This document shows, piece by piece, positions 24,159 to 33,463 of a stretch of DNA of 64,000 bases. The translations under genes and the position numbers were made by a program. Origin of the DNA: Comamonas halotolerans. Its GTDB lineage: Bacteria > Pseudomonadota > Gammaproteobacteria > Burkholderiales > Burkholderiaceae_C. Each line of letters starts with the position of its first letter. Within the stretch, counting starts at the first letter, position 1. Under the pieces are notes generated by a model. That model had not been told where the DNA came from. It was given only the letters and a program-made list of their open reading frames with translations, and did no database searches. The stretch spans positions 186,001 through 250,000 of the forward strand of contig NZ_JASAUZ010000001.1 of assembly GCF_030162935.1 (NCBI RefSeq). Reading direction: 5' to 3'.

Positions 24159-26306
24159 ATGCCTCGCTACGCCCTGCTGCTTGCCCACGACGAACGCCCC
24201 AGCCCAACCACCGTATGGCCCTCACAAGCAGGCAGCAACTGTGACGGCTGGGCCGAATGGTTCAGCGCCACGCCACTGCTTTTTAGCGTATTGCTTGGCG
24301 ATGCGCACCAGTTGCCGGAGTTGACGCCCTGCAGCGCCTACCAGGACAAGGAAAACCTTTCAGCTCTGGCTGCCCCTATGGACGCAGTCAAGACACGCTG
24401 GCAGTGGCTGAAAGCGCAGATGGAGCCCTTACCGGCCCACTGGCCGAACTCATTGCACAAACTGTGGCAAGAGATTGACGCCACCATTACCCAAAGCACA
24501 CGCCAGTGGCTGCTGCTGGATTGCGCCACGCTATGCCCGCATGACTTCGACGAACCTGAGTTTTTGCTGTTTTTACAAGCGCTTCGTGATCAATGCCTTG
24601 CATGGGACTGCAGCAGCAATGACTTCCCCGAAGTGCTTCAAAAACTCAAGCAAGACCCCGTATCACAACTAGGATGGTGGAGCCCGTCGGTGATTGCGCG
24701 CACCGAGGTGGTAGAGCCTGATAGCGAAGAGAACTGGCCCGCATGGCTTGCCAACCACTACGAGCCCCGCTACCACAATGCCTGGGAAGAGGCTTTGGAT
24801 GCCTATATGGTCATGCCCAAGCTGCACCCACGCACTGGTCGGCCTCCCCAAAACAAATCCGAGCGCGACGACTGGCCGATGGGGCTGGTCACGCCCTATG
24901 GCCGCTGGCTGCTACGCCCCATTGAGGGTGCCAGCATGGCCTTTGCCAGTGGCGACGCCATCAGCGTGCGCTACCCTGAAACCACGCCCGGCGAAGGCTG
25001 CAAGTCTGGCCTCAAAGACCTCAACGGCGTGTGGACCGTGCCGCCCAGCGCGGGCTACCGGGACGCCTACGCCATCACGCCCCATGTGATGGCCTGCAAG
25101 AGCACTGCCGACCCTGCCCGCGAAGACCTGCGCAGCCTGCCGGGGTTACAGTTGCTGCACGAAGCTGTCTCCCACGTAGAGTACGATGAAGAAGGTGATG
25201 GCGTGCTGCGTGCCGCAGCTGGCGACGACCTGGCACCGCAGGCGCTGATGCTCAACACCCACGGCCAGCCGCTGTTCGACAGCAGCCGCTATGAACGTGT
25301 GAACCCCTTCAACGCCAAGACCGGTCTGGCCGTGGCCCTCATACGCAGACCCTACACGGATGCGCATGGAGAGGAAAATTCGCACATCTATGAAGGTGTG
25401 CTGCACATCAGCGGCAAAGAAATTGTGCCCTGCGAGTTTGAGTTGATAGAGCGCGGGTTCAACAACTCCCCACCCAAAGTCTTCCCCGGCGGCAAGCTGC
25501 TGGCATTCACGCACGAGGGAAATCCACGCGTCTACAACACCCAAGGGAAACTGCTGGCCGCACCAGACATTTGGTGCGCGCCACTACACCGCAATGTGAA
25601 GAAAAACGAGTTGCTGGCATTCATGGGTGAGCGCCCGGATGCAGAGATGGGCATGTTCTCGCTCAAGGACTTCAGCTTCTCGCCCAGTGGTGAAACCTGG
25701 CAGGACTATTCCGATGCACTGCAAGGTGCCTTCAAGCGCTTGATCGAGCCCAGCGAGACCACCACGGTCACCCGCACGGCACTGATCGAGGGTGAGGATG
25801 CGCAGTGGATGCAGGCCATCACCCGCATTCTGTCGCTTGGCGATGAGACTGAAGCAGCACAGCTGCTGGAGCAATGGCGTGAATGCGTGGCCAACCCTGA
25901 CCCCGATGATCTGGGCTGGGACAGCGACGAAGACGAGTTTGCCCCGGAACACATGGAGCTGCCTGCCGACGAAAACCTGCTCACGCTGTACTGGGTGCAC
26001 CTGCAGGCCATTGCCACGCACTTTGCCCATATCGACTGGAAGAACAGCGACGCGCTGCGTGACAGCACCTGGCTGCCAGGTGCGCAGGATTGGTGCTGGG
26101 ACCGCGCTGATGAAGGTGATGGCATCAGCGATGGCTTCGCCAGCCTGGCAGCACATCTGGAGCCACAGGGATTGAGCCTGCTGCACCTGGCCACCGATGA
26201 TGATTCACGCCGTTTTGGCGTGGTACGCACCGAAGATGCGCAAGAGTTGCTGGAGCTGCTTGATCAGGCTGTGTGCCGTGCATGGCTGGAGCAAGCTGTC
26301 CATTGA
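24159..26306 (+). CDS. Uncharacterised 715-residue protein with WG-repeat-like segment
   Basis: I do not recognise a named family. The N-terminal third is Trp- and Asp-rich. The middle has beta-type repeats resembling WG/KWG repeats: DAISVRYPE, NTHGQPLFDSSRYERV, GVLHISGKEIVPCEFELIERGF and NTQGKLLA. An acidic segment (DPDDLGWDSDEDEF) leads to a C-terminal domain with IDWKNSDALRDSTWLPGAQDW. There is no signal peptide or membrane helix, so it is probably cytoplasmic. The first residues (MPRYALLLAHD) look like a genuine start. It is monocistronic, with a weak terminator downstream. A housekeeping enzyme role is unlikely; a beta-propeller or interaction scaffold is my guess. Confidence 0.7.
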   Translation: MPRYALLLAHDERPSPTTVWPSQAGSNCDGWAEWFSATPLLFSVLLGDAHQLPELTPCSAYQDKENLSALAAPMDAVKTRWQWLKAQMEPLPAHWPNSLHKLWQEIDATITQSTRQWLLLDCATLCPHDFDEPEFLLFLQALRDQCLAWDCSSNDFPEVLQKLKQDPVSQLGWWSPSVIARTEVVEPDSEENWPAWLANHYEPRYHNAWEEALDAYMVMPKLHPRTGRPPQNKSERDDWPMGLVTPYGRWLLRPIEGASMAFASGDAISVRYPETTPGEGCKSGLKDLNGVWTVPPSAGYRDAYAITPHVMACKSTADPAREDLRSLPGLQLLHEAVSHVEYDEEGDGVLRAAAGDDLAPQALMLNTHGQPLFDSSRYERVNPFNAKTGLAVALIRRPYTDAHGEENSHIYEGVLHISGKEIVPCEFELIERGFNNSPPKVFPGGKLLAFTHEGNPRVYNTQGKLLAAPDIWCAPLHRNVKKNELLAFMGERPDAEMGMFSLKDFSFSPSGETWQDYSDALQGAFKRLIEPSETTTVTRTALIEGEDAQWMQAITRILSLGDETEAAQLLEQWRECVANPDPDDLGWDSDEDEFAPEHMELPADENLLTLYWVHLQAIATHFAHIDWKNSDALRDSTWLPGAQDWCWDRADEGDGISDGFASLAAHLEPQGLSLLHLATDDDSRRFGVVRTEDAQELLELLDQAVCRAWLEQAVH

Positions 26307-26417
26307 CTCTGCGCAGCCAGGCACTTGGTTGCGCGTTGACACAAAAAACGAGGCCACAAACTCTCTTCTCACGGAACTTGCTCTGCGCTGTAACAATCTA
26401 CCTGGAACGGATAATGG

Positions 26418-26445
26418 AAAAGCACGATCCACTGTGCTTTTATTT
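26418..26445 (+). terminator. Probable terminator downstream of the 715-residue gene
   Basis: AAAAGCAC / GTGCTTTT forms an 8-bp stem with an 8-base loop followed by ATTT. The T-tract is short, so efficiency is uncertain. Confidence 0.45.
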
Positions 26446-26568
26446 GGATAGCATCTGTGTAAACAGGATGCTGGATTACGCTGGCTTTGGTCGCACCCTG
26501 TACAAATCACAGGTGGCAGGCGCAAGTACAGTCGTTAGAATGCACTTTTCCCGTTTTCTCTTGCGGTC

Positions 26569-27465
26569 ATGACCACATCTACAGTCGCCTTGAAAGGCAG
26601 CATCGTTGCCCTTGTTACTCCCATGCATGAGGACGGTAGCGTCGACTACCCCAGCCTGCGCAAACTGATTGACTGGCATGTTGCCGAAGGCACCAACTGC
26701 ATCGGCGTTGTGGGCACTACGGGCGAATCGCCCACCGTGAACGTGCAAGAACACTGCGAAATCATCCGAGTGTCGGTGGAACAGGCAGCAGGCCGTGTGC
26801 CTGTGATGGCTGGATGCGGTGCCAACAGCACCCACGAAGCCATTGAGCTGGCCAAGTACGCCAAGAGTGTCGGCGCTGATAGCCAGCTGCAAGTTGTGCC
26901 TTACTACAACAAGCCAACACAAGAAGGCCAATACCAACACTTCAAGGCGATTGCAGAAGCCGTGGGCGATCTGCCCATGATGCTCTACAACGTGCCCGGC
27001 CGCTCGGTGGCAGATATGCAGCACGACACCGTGTTGCGTCTGGCTCAGATTGACAGCATTTTTGGCATCAAGGAAGCCACCGGCAACATCGAACGAGCCC
27101 AGTGGCTGATTCGTGAAGTCCCCAAGGATTTTGGCGTGTACTCTGGCGATGACCCAACCGCAGTGGCTCTGATGCTGTGCGGCGGCCACGGCAATGTATC
27201 GGTGACTGCCAACGTTGCCCCCCGCCTGATGAGCGAGCTTTGCGCAGCAGCACTGGCTGGCGACACCAAGCGCGCCATGGAAATCCAGTTCAAGCTGATG
27301 CCCCTGCACAAGCAACTGTTTGTTGAAGCCAACCCTATCCCTGTGAAATGGGCCGTTTCGCGCATGGGCCACTGTGGTGGCACCTTGCGTCTGCCCATGA
27401 CCGAATTGTCAGCCGCTCACCAGCCTGTGGTAGAAACCGCGCTGCGCAATGCGGGCCTGATCTAA
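26569..27465 (+). CDS. dapA: 4-hydroxy-tetrahydrodipicolinate synthase
   Basis: DapA condenses pyruvate with aspartate semialdehyde in lysine and diaminopimelate synthesis. The 298 residues show GTTGESPT, the catalytic tyrosine in [11 protein letters not shown], the Schiff-base lysine in FGIKEATGN and [10 protein letters not shown] near the C-terminus. The length is normal. It is followed 44 bases later by bamC, the same order as dapA-nlpB in enterobacteria, so the pair is probably one operon. Related lyases (NanA, KdgD) are less likely given that context. Confidence 0.95.
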   Translation: MTTSTVALKGSIVALVTPMHEDGSVDYPSLRKLIDWHVAEGTNCIGVVGTTGESPTVNVQEHCEIIRVSVEQAAGRVPVMAGCGANSTHEAIELAKYAKSVGADSQLQVVPYYNKPTQEGQYQHFKAIAEAVGDLPMMLYNVPGRSVADMQHDTVLRLAQIDSIFGIKEATGNIERAQWLIREVPKDFGVYSGDDPTAVALMLCGGHGNVSVTANVAPRLMSELCAAALAGDTKRAMEIQFKLMPLHKQLFVEANPIPVKWAVSRMGHCGGTLRLPMTELSAAHQPVVETALRNAGLI

Positions 27466-27509
27466 TCGCACTGCATTATTTGTCTTTGCATCACCCGAGG
27501 AATTTCCGA

Positions 27510-28625
27510 GTGAAAGTGACCCATACTACTGCCCGCTTAAGCCTGATCGGCTTGGCTGTTGCACTGTCTGCCTGCTCTGTGATTGAAGAGAGCAAGATCG
27601 ACTACAAGAGCGCCAAGAAGGCCAGCACGCTGGAAGTCCCTCCAGACCTGACACAGCTGACCAAAGACACCCGTTACTCCGCCGCACCCGACCGCTCAGT
27701 ATCGGCAGTGGCCCTGCAAGCCGGGCAAGCCCAAGTGCCGACGGTGGAACGTGCAGCCCCCTTGCAAGTGGGTGATGTCGAAATCATGCGCGATGGCGAC
27801 AAACGCTGGTTGGTGGTCAACCGCCCCGTGGATCAACTGTGGGAGCCTACGCGCGAATTCTGGCTGGATCACGGCTTCAACCTGTCTCAAGAAAAGCCTG
27901 ACCTGGGCATCATCGAGACCGATTGGGCTGAAAACCGTGCCAAGCTGCCGCAAGACTTCATCCGCTCTGCCCTGGGCAAGGTCTTTGACTCGCTGTACTC
28001 CACCAGTGAGCGTGACCGCTTCCGCACGCGCCTTGAGCGCCGCGCTGATGGCAAGACCGAAATCTACGTGACACACCGCGGCATGCAAGAGGTCTACAGC
28101 AACAGCGAAAAGGACTCTACCATCTGGCAACCTCGCGCTGCAGATCCTGAGCTGGAAACTGAATTCCTGCGCCGCCTGATGATCAAGCTTGGCACCACCG
28201 AAGAGCAGTCACGCGCTTTGGTTGCGGCAGACAAAGCCACCACCGCGCCCACTCTTGCAGCAGCCAAGGTTGCCACAGTGAACGGCCAGCCCGTTGTGCA
28301 GCTGGATGAGCCCTTTGACCGCGCATGGCGCCGTGTCGGCGTTGCACTGGACCGCACAGGCTTTACTGTCGAAGACCGTGACCGCTCCAAGGGTGTGTAC
28401 TACGTACGTTACGTAGCTCCCAACCCTGAAATGGAAACCAAGAAAAAGGGCTGGTTCAGCGGCTGGTTCAGTTCCAAGCCAGAAAACAAGCCCGGCCAGT
28501 ACCAGATCGCTGTTCGCAGTGAAGGCAACCAAACCCAGGTCTCCGTACTAGATGCCAAGGGCCAGCCTGAAGCTACGCAAGCAGCACAGCGTATCGTGCG
28601 CGTCATTGCGGATGATCTGAAGTAA
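27510..28625 (+). CDS. bamC: Outer-membrane assembly lipoprotein BamC
   Basis: BamC (NlpB) is a lipoprotein of the beta-barrel assembly machine. The 371-residue product starts at GTG 27510, preceded by GAGG, and has a signal with lipobox LSAC (Cys22), then an unstructured stretch (IDYKSAKKASTLEVPPDLTQL) that in E. coli BamC contacts BamD, and two helix-grip domains separated by a linker. KKGWFSGWFSSK is a lysine/aromatic insertion late in the protein. It ends 19 bases before a good terminator and is co-directional with dapA. Confidence 0.92.
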   Translation: MKVTHTTARLSLIGLAVALSACSVIEESKIDYKSAKKASTLEVPPDLTQLTKDTRYSAAPDRSVSAVALQAGQAQVPTVERAAPLQVGDVEIMRDGDKRWLVVNRPVDQLWEPTREFWLDHGFNLSQEKPDLGIIETDWAENRAKLPQDFIRSALGKVFDSLYSTSERDRFRTRLERRADGKTEIYVTHRGMQEVYSNSEKDSTIWQPRAADPELETEFLRRLMIKLGTTEEQSRALVAADKATTAPTLAAAKVATVNGQPVVQLDEPFDRAWRRVGVALDRTGFTVEDRDRSKGVYYVRYVAPNPEMETKKKGWFSGWFSSKPENKPGQYQIAVRSEGNQTQVSVLDAKGQPEATQAAQRIVRVIADDLK

Positions 28626-28644
28626 TCCTTCAGACCTCTTCATG

Positions 28645-28678
28645 AAAACCGCTCTGCTCATTCAGCGAGCGGTTTTTT
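28645..28678 (+). terminator. Intrinsic terminator of dapA-bamC
   Basis: AAAACCGCTC / GAGCGGTTTT stem with a 12-base loop followed by TT, 19 bases after the bamC stop. Confidence 0.85.
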
Positions 28679-28782
28679 ATATGTAATTCCTGCTGTAAGC
28701 AACAATCAAATGCTGCGAAATGCCAAAACGCAGAGCTTGATGTCATGCAAGAAAGTACGTCAGCACAAAGACTCAGACAAAG

Positions 28783-28816
28783 AAAAACCCGCTGCGCATA
28801 CACACAGCGGGTTTTT
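28783..28816 (-). terminator. Intrinsic terminator of the repeat lipoprotein gene
   Basis: A perfect 12-bp AAAAACCCGCTG / CAGCGGGTTTTT stem with a 10-base loop lies 42 bases past the lipoprotein stop. Its A and T arms allow function in either direction, so it also backs up the bamC terminator. Confidence 0.8.
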
Positions 28817-28858
28817 CTTTGCATCCTTTCCAGCCTAGGCTGAAAAGAGCGATTCGAA

Positions 28859-29212
28859 TTACTTGGCAGCTTCGATAGCAGACTTCGCTTCTTCGGCAGC
28901 CTTGTCAGCTTCAGCCTTGGCAGCTTCAGCAGCCTTGTCAGCTTCTTCCTTGGCTGTATCAACAGCTTGCTCCACCTTCTCGGCAGCCTGGTTCACAGCT
29001 TCAGCAGCTTGCTCAGCTACGGGAGCAGCAGGGACTTCAGCAGCAGGGGCTGCTGGAGTCTCAGCAGCAGGAGCTGCGGGAGTCTCAACAGCAGGAGCTG
29101 CAGGTGTCTCAACAGCAGGAGCTGCAGGAGCCACAGGCGCATCTTGCTTGTCGCCGCAAGCGACCAGAGCGGCAGAAGCGATAACGGAAGCCAAGATGAA
29201 AGCGTTCTTCAT
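28859..29212 (-). CDS. Small Ala/Pro-rich repeat lipoprotein
   Basis: The 117-residue product has a lipoprotein signal (MKNAFILASVIASAALVAC, Cys19) and lacks aspartate at +2 (Gly20), so outer-membrane sorting is plausible. Residues 35-66 are four 8-residue units of the type ETPAAPAV. The remaining C-terminal half is an Ala/Lys/Glu helix with heptad-like AEKVEQAVDTAKEEADKA. The layout of lipid anchor, extended spacer and amphipathic helix suits a protein spanning from outer membrane toward peptidoglycan, similar in concept to Lpp but not homologous by eye. It has its own strong terminator. Strand slippage in the repeats could vary the spacer length. Confidence 0.75.
   Translation of the reverse strand: MKNAFILASVIASAALVACGDKQDAPVAPAAPAVETPAAPAVETPAAPAAETPAAPAAEVPAAPVAEQAAEAVNQAAEKVEQAVDTAKEEADKAAEAAKAEADKAAEEAKSAIEAAK
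29015..29110. repeat. Four 24-bp tandem coding repeats
   Basis: These 96 bases encode four consecutive 8-residue units (consensus ETPAAPAA) in the lipoprotein spacer. The units are near-identical at DNA level with a few synonymous changes, so the array is a candidate for length variation. Confidence 0.75.
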
Positions 29213-29390
29213 ATCAATACCTCAAAGGGTTGAAAAATGGTTGCAGTACCACGCCCATGCGTGATGAATCCGCCACCAGCGCTGATGCCCGAATAGGCAT
29301 CTCATGTACATGCGCTGATCTCCCACTCTTAACGTCTGCATGGGCAGGACGGTTTACAAGTTGCCGAGAACCAAATTGTAACAAGATGAT

Positions 29391-30518
29391 TTATTCGTTC
29401 ACGCTCTCGGCCCAGCCAGCATCCACCCACTCGGACAGCAGCTCCAGGGCATCGTCACTGAACTGCTGTACTTCACGACGGCTCAGCACGCGTGCATCAG
29501 CCAGCTGCTGCATCAGCCTGGCGTCTTTACCACCGGCCAGATAGCTCTCGCCATTGATAAAAATGTGCTTGGCGTCATACATCATGCGCGTGCGCCGATT
29601 CAGGCGCACGCCTTCAATCATTGCATAGCCTTCAGCGGGCTCAAACCAGACGTTGGGCTTGGGGTCGGTCATGTATTCGCCCAAAGCACGCTCCAGAGCC
29701 AGGGGTTCAGCCAGTGCCTTCTTCAAGGCCTCACGCGCGAACTCGTACATGCCTTCCGGAATCAATCCAGGTGTTGCCACTGCAGCTTGCCTGGGGTCTT
29801 TGTAGACGACTTCCTTGGGGCACTCGTCCGGCGCATCCGACATGCGCAAGAAAATCTCACGAGCCATCTCATCTTGCTTGGGCGAACGGAAGCCCACCGA
29901 GTACGTCATGCACTCGCCTTCAGCAATGCCATCATGCGCCCACTTGGGCGGCAGATACAGCATGTCACCGGGCTCCAGTACAAATTCTTCTTCAGGTTCG
30001 AAGTTGGTCAGGATTTTCAGCGGTACCCCTTGCTGCAAAGTGAAATCCTTTTGACGACCAATGCGCCAGCGGCGCTTGCCATGGGCCTGGAGCAAAAACA
30101 CGTCGTAGTTGTCAAAGTGCGGACCTACGCCGCCTTGATCGGTCGCAAAGCTGATCATCAGATCGTCCATGCGCGCATCAGGCACAAAGCGAAACTGCTG
30201 CAGCAAGGCATGCGCTTTCTCATTGTGCAAGTCCACGCCCTGCACCAGTGCTGTCCAGCCTTGCTTGGACAGCGAAGGGAAGCTGCGACGTGAGAAAGGC
30301 CCATGCGAGAGCTTCCATTCACCACCACCAAGCTGCTGGATCAGGCGCGACTCCACGCCATCTTCGCCAGCCATCGCCAGCAATTCAGCGCGGTTCAAGA
30401 CAGGCTTGAAACCTGGGATAGCCTGTCGAATCAGCAGCGGCTTTTTGTGCCAGTACGTACGCATGAATTTCTCAGGCGAAATGCCGCCGAGCAGCGTCAA
30501 AGGTGCTTTGGTGTCCAT
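29391..30518 (-). CDS. roxA: JmjC-type ribosomal protein oxygenase (RoxA/YcfD-like)
   Basis: A 375-residue 2-oxoglutarate/Fe(II) oxygenase. The metal triad is His134 and Asp136 in GPHFDNYD and His195 in KWAHDG. The N-terminal WHKKPLLIRQAIPGF and the C-terminal winged-helix-like region (LNRRTRMMYDAKHIFINGE) match the YcfD/RoxA group, which hydroxylates an arginine of ribosomal protein L16 in E. coli. Related cupins act on other targets, so the substrate is inferred. ATG 30518 fits the family N-terminus. It is downstream of the AraC-type gene on the same strand but separated by a hairpin. Confidence 0.88.
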   Translation of the reverse strand: MDTKAPLTLLGGISPEKFMRTYWHKKPLLIRQAIPGFKPVLNRAELLAMAGEDGVESRLIQQLGGGEWKLSHGPFSRRSFPSLSKQGWTALVQGVDLHNEKAHALLQQFRFVPDARMDDLMISFATDQGGVGPHFDNYDVFLLQAHGKRRWRIGRQKDFTLQQGVPLKILTNFEPEEEFVLEPGDMLYLPPKWAHDGIAEGECMTYSVGFRSPKQDEMAREIFLRMSDAPDECPKEVVYKDPRQAAVATPGLIPEGMYEFAREALKKALAEPLALERALGEYMTDPKPNVWFEPAEGYAMIEGVRLNRRTRMMYDAKHIFINGESYLAGGKDARLMQQLADARVLSRREVQQFSDDALELLSEWVDAGWAESVNE

Positions 30519-30542
30519 GGATGAAGAAGCCTTAATCTGAAA

Positions 30543-30571
30543 ACAGCCTCTATTGTCTTATTTCAGGCTGT
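30543..30571 (-). terminator. Weak terminator after the AraC-type gene
   Basis: ACAGCCT / AGGCTGT forms a 7-bp stem with a 15-base loop, followed on the minus strand by TTT. It lies between the AraC-type gene and roxA and may separate them. Confidence 0.4.
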
Positions 30572-30652
30572 CCACAGTTTGCAGTACCTCATCACAACCA
30601 CAAAAGACATGCACTTTGACGCATGCAGCGTGCATGTTTTGCGCCTTTGGGC

Positions 30653-31609
30653 TTAGTGTGGAATGCGAATGGCACGAAACTCTCTGGGTGACATGCCTGT
30701 GTACGCCTTGAAAGCGCGGCTGAAATGCGCGCTGCTGCCAAAACCACAACCCATCGCAATATCGGTAATGGTGCGCTCCCTCAACTCAGGCAGCAACAAT
30801 TCACGCATACATAGCTCCAGGCGACTTTGCTGAATAAAGTTGCCCAGGCTTTGGGGCTCGTCAGCAAAAGTATTGTGCAAATGGCGCTTGCTGCAATTGA
30901 GTGCTTGAGCCACCCCTTCAACAGATAGCGAAGAATCTCGCAAGTGGCTCACCACATAGCTGCGAATACGTTCTTTGAGCGCCAGTTGATGCGTATTCAC
31001 ATAGCTTTGTTCCGCCAGTTCCTGCAGCGACAAATGCACCATGTCTATCAGCAGCTCACCTGCGCGCAAAGCCATTTGAGGAGACATTGCGGTCAGCTCT
31101 TGGTAGACGCTGCGCATGGTCTCCAGTGCAATGCGTGCCATACCCGTACTGCCCCCTACATTACGCCCCATCAAGCCTTCCAGGCGAATGCCTCGATTCA
31201 AGATGGCTTGCTTGGGCAGCATGACAATGAGCAACTCCGACCAGCCAGGGTTGGCCACCTCGTACGAAACTGTGGTGTCATAAATCACCCAACTGCCATT
31301 GCGTGCGCTGGCCTGATGCCCACTTTGCAGTACCGACGCCTCTCCTTCCCAGGGAGCCACGATCTTCAGATAGCCCACTTCATTGGTGTGATCACCCTGC
31401 ACACTGCGCATCACACGGTGGCGACTTGCCTCCAGTTTGGTCATCACCACGCTGCCAGCATGTTGCACACGCAAATGTCCTTCAAAGTTGGTGTCGCCAT
31501 AGAGATCGCTACTCAACCCTGAGAACAGGCCTGCCATCCAGTCACTCCATGCCTGAGCGGCCTCTTGTCCGCTCAACCCATCTGTAGTGAGTGCCAGTCC
31601 ATTGCTCAT
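30653..31609 (-). CDS. AraC-family activator, probably of the p-cresol operon
   Basis: The 318-residue regulator has an N-terminal AraC-binding-like sensing domain and a C-terminal double helix-turn-helix (about 215-315). The second HTH is intact: ERTITDIAMGCGFGSSAHFSRAFKAYTGMSPREFRA. The general layout is that of FeaR-type activators of aromatic amine/aldehyde operons. It is divergent from pchACXF across 305 bases that carry paired direct repeats, so it is the obvious candidate to sense 4-cresol or 4-hydroxybenzaldehyde. That ligand is inference. Confidence 0.88.
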   Translation of the reverse strand: MSNGLALTTDGLSGQEAAQAWSDWMAGLFSGLSSDLYGDTNFEGHLRVQHAGSVVMTKLEASRHRVMRSVQGDHTNEVGYLKIVAPWEGEASVLQSGHQASARNGSWVIYDTTVSYEVANPGWSELLIVMLPKQAILNRGIRLEGLMGRNVGGSTGMARIALETMRSVYQELTAMSPQMALRAGELLIDMVHLSLQELAEQSYVNTHQLALKERIRSYVVSHLRDSSLSVEGVAQALNCSKRHLHNTFADEPQSLGNFIQQSRLELCMRELLLPELRERTITDIAMGCGFGSSAHFSRAFKAYTGMSPREFRAIRIPH

Positions 31610-31738
31610 ACCATCTCTCCTGCCAGCCCAAAATTATTGACAAGTGTTTGCGCTGGATTATGTCGATCGCACCTTTTCCAGCAACCGCATCATCTTTTTG
31701 CGCTTTCTCAAGGAGAAAAAGGGAAAACTCTAGACCGA

Positions 31739-31781
31739 GTGCACATTGAGTCAAATCAAAAGTGCACATTAGGTCGTGCAC
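31739..31781 (+). promoter_or_regulatory. Direct-repeat operator candidate upstream of pchA
   Basis: GTGCACATTGAGTC (31739-31752) recurs as GTGCACATTAGGTC (31762-31775), 23 bases apart, and a third GTGCAC follows at 31776. This is the geometry AraC/XylS regulators use for two half-sites on one DNA face. A possible TTGCAG/TATCTA promoter lies downstream (about 31808-31838). The rest of the 305-base gap holds nothing else evident. Confidence 0.55.
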
Positions 31782-31914
31782 TTGCAACGCATCACTTTTA
31801 CGCTTGCAGCAAGCTTTGTGCTACTTCTTATCTACAACAGGAATATGAGACTGTGCTGCAAGAGATCGCTTGCCAAATCTCTCGAGCACCCTTTCTGGAT
31901 TCCCAGGAGACACC

Positions 31915-33366
31915 GTGATTGAACAAAAAATGCTGATTGGCGGCCAGGCCGTCACTGCCACCGGCAACGCCACATTTGATCGACTAAACCCGCTGGATGG
32001 GCAAGTGGCAACACGCGCCCCAGCGGCCACACCAGACGATGCCCGCGCTGCAGTCGATGCAGCAGCCAAGGCGTTTCCGGCATGGGCAGCCATGGGCCCT
32101 GCCGAGCGGCGCGCCATGTTGATGAAAGCCTCTCAAGCTTTGGCCGCCAAGGGCGATGCGTTCGCAGCCGCCATGGCGGCTGAAACCGGGGCTTCCGGCA
32201 TCTGGGCAGGCTTTAACGTGCACCTGGCAGCCGATATGTTTCTTGAGGCTGCGTCGCTGACCACACAGATCAATGGACAGCTGATCCCTTCCAACATTCC
32301 CGGCAGCGTGGCCATGGCAGTACGCCAGCCCGCAGGCGTGGTGGTCGGCATCGCGCCATGGAATGCGCCCGTCATCCTGGCTGTGCGGGCAATTGCCACA
32401 CCACTTGCTTGCGGCAACACCGTGGTGCTCAAGGGCTCTGAGCTGTGCCCTGCCACCCATGGCCTGATCATTGAAGCCTTGCAGGAATGCGGGCTGCCCG
32501 CAGGCGTGGTGAACTTTGTGACCAATGCCCCTGCCGATGCAGGCGCTGTGGTGGAGGCCATGATTGCCCACCCGGCTGTGCGCCGCGTGAACTTCACCGG
32601 CTCCACCCGCGTAGGTCGCATCATCGGCCAGACAGCGGCCAAACACCTCAAGCCTGCAATTTTGGAGCTGGGCGGCAAAGCCCCGTTCATCGTGCTGGAC
32701 GATGCTGACATCGACGCAGCCGTGGCGGGCTGCACATTTGGTGCCTTTGCCAACTCGGGCCAAATCTGCATGTCGACCGAGCGCATCATTGTAGACAACA
32801 AAGTGGCCGATGAGTTCATCACCAAGCTAGTCGCACGCGCCCAGTCGCTGCCCCTTGGCGATCCACGCCATGGCCCTGTGGTACTGGGCTCTGTGGTGGA
32901 CATGAACACTGTAAACAGAGTCAACGCGCTGATTGACGACGCACTGAGCAAAGGCGCAAAGCTGCTGTGCGGCGGCAAGGCCACCGACACCCTGATGCCC
33001 GCGACCTTGCTGGACCATGTCACGGCAGAAATGAACATCTTCTACGAAGAAACCTTTGCCCCCGTCAAAGCCATCGTGCGCGTCAACGATGTCGAGCAAG
33101 CCATTTTGGTAGCCAACGACAACGAGTTTGGCCTGTCCTCTGCCATCTACGGAAAAGACACCGCCCGAGCATGGCAAGTGGCTGCACGCATCGAGTCTGG
33201 TATCTGCCACATCAACGGTCCCACCGTGCACGACGAAGCGCAAATGCCATTTGGTGGCGTAAAGAGCTCTGGCTATGGCCATTTCGGTGGACAAGCCGGC
33301 ATTGACGCCTTCACCGACACCCGCTGGATCACCATTCAGACAACCGAGCGCCACTACCCCTTCTGA
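31915..33366 (+). CDS. pchA: Aldehyde dehydrogenase, likely 4-hydroxybenzaldehyde dehydrogenase
   Basis: The 483-residue enzyme is a classical NAD(P)-aldehyde dehydrogenase, with the general-base Glu251 in LELGGK and nucleophile Cys285 in SGQICMS. IAPWNAP, GSTRVG and FGGVKSSGYG are further family marks. GTG 31915 is chosen because AGGAG lies 5 bases upstream. It is the first gene of the operon and precedes pchC, pchX and pchF in the order known from Pseudomonas putida p-cresol operons, where PchA oxidises 4-hydroxybenzaldehyde to 4-hydroxybenzoate. The substrate rests on context. Confidence 0.92.
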   Translation: MIEQKMLIGGQAVTATGNATFDRLNPLDGQVATRAPAATPDDARAAVDAAAKAFPAWAAMGPAERRAMLMKASQALAAKGDAFAAAMAAETGASGIWAGFNVHLAADMFLEAASLTTQINGQLIPSNIPGSVAMAVRQPAGVVVGIAPWNAPVILAVRAIATPLACGNTVVLKGSELCPATHGLIIEALQECGLPAGVVNFVTNAPADAGAVVEAMIAHPAVRRVNFTGSTRVGRIIGQTAAKHLKPAILELGGKAPFIVLDDADIDAAVAGCTFGAFANSGQICMSTERIIVDNKVADEFITKLVARAQSLPLGDPRHGPVVLGSVVDMNTVNRVNALIDDALSKGAKLLCGGKATDTLMPATLLDHVTAEMNIFYEETFAPVKAIVRVNDVEQAILVANDNEFGLSSAIYGKDTARAWQVAARIESGICHINGPTVHDEAQMPFGGVKSSGYGHFGGQAGIDAFTDTRWITIQTTERHYPF

Positions 33367-33463
33367 TCTAGCCACCCGCCATCGCCGCGCACTTCCGCCG
33401 CCTGCCTCACATGCAGGCTGGCGCTAGCCATCTCATCAAAAAACATACGACAGGAGAACCTCG

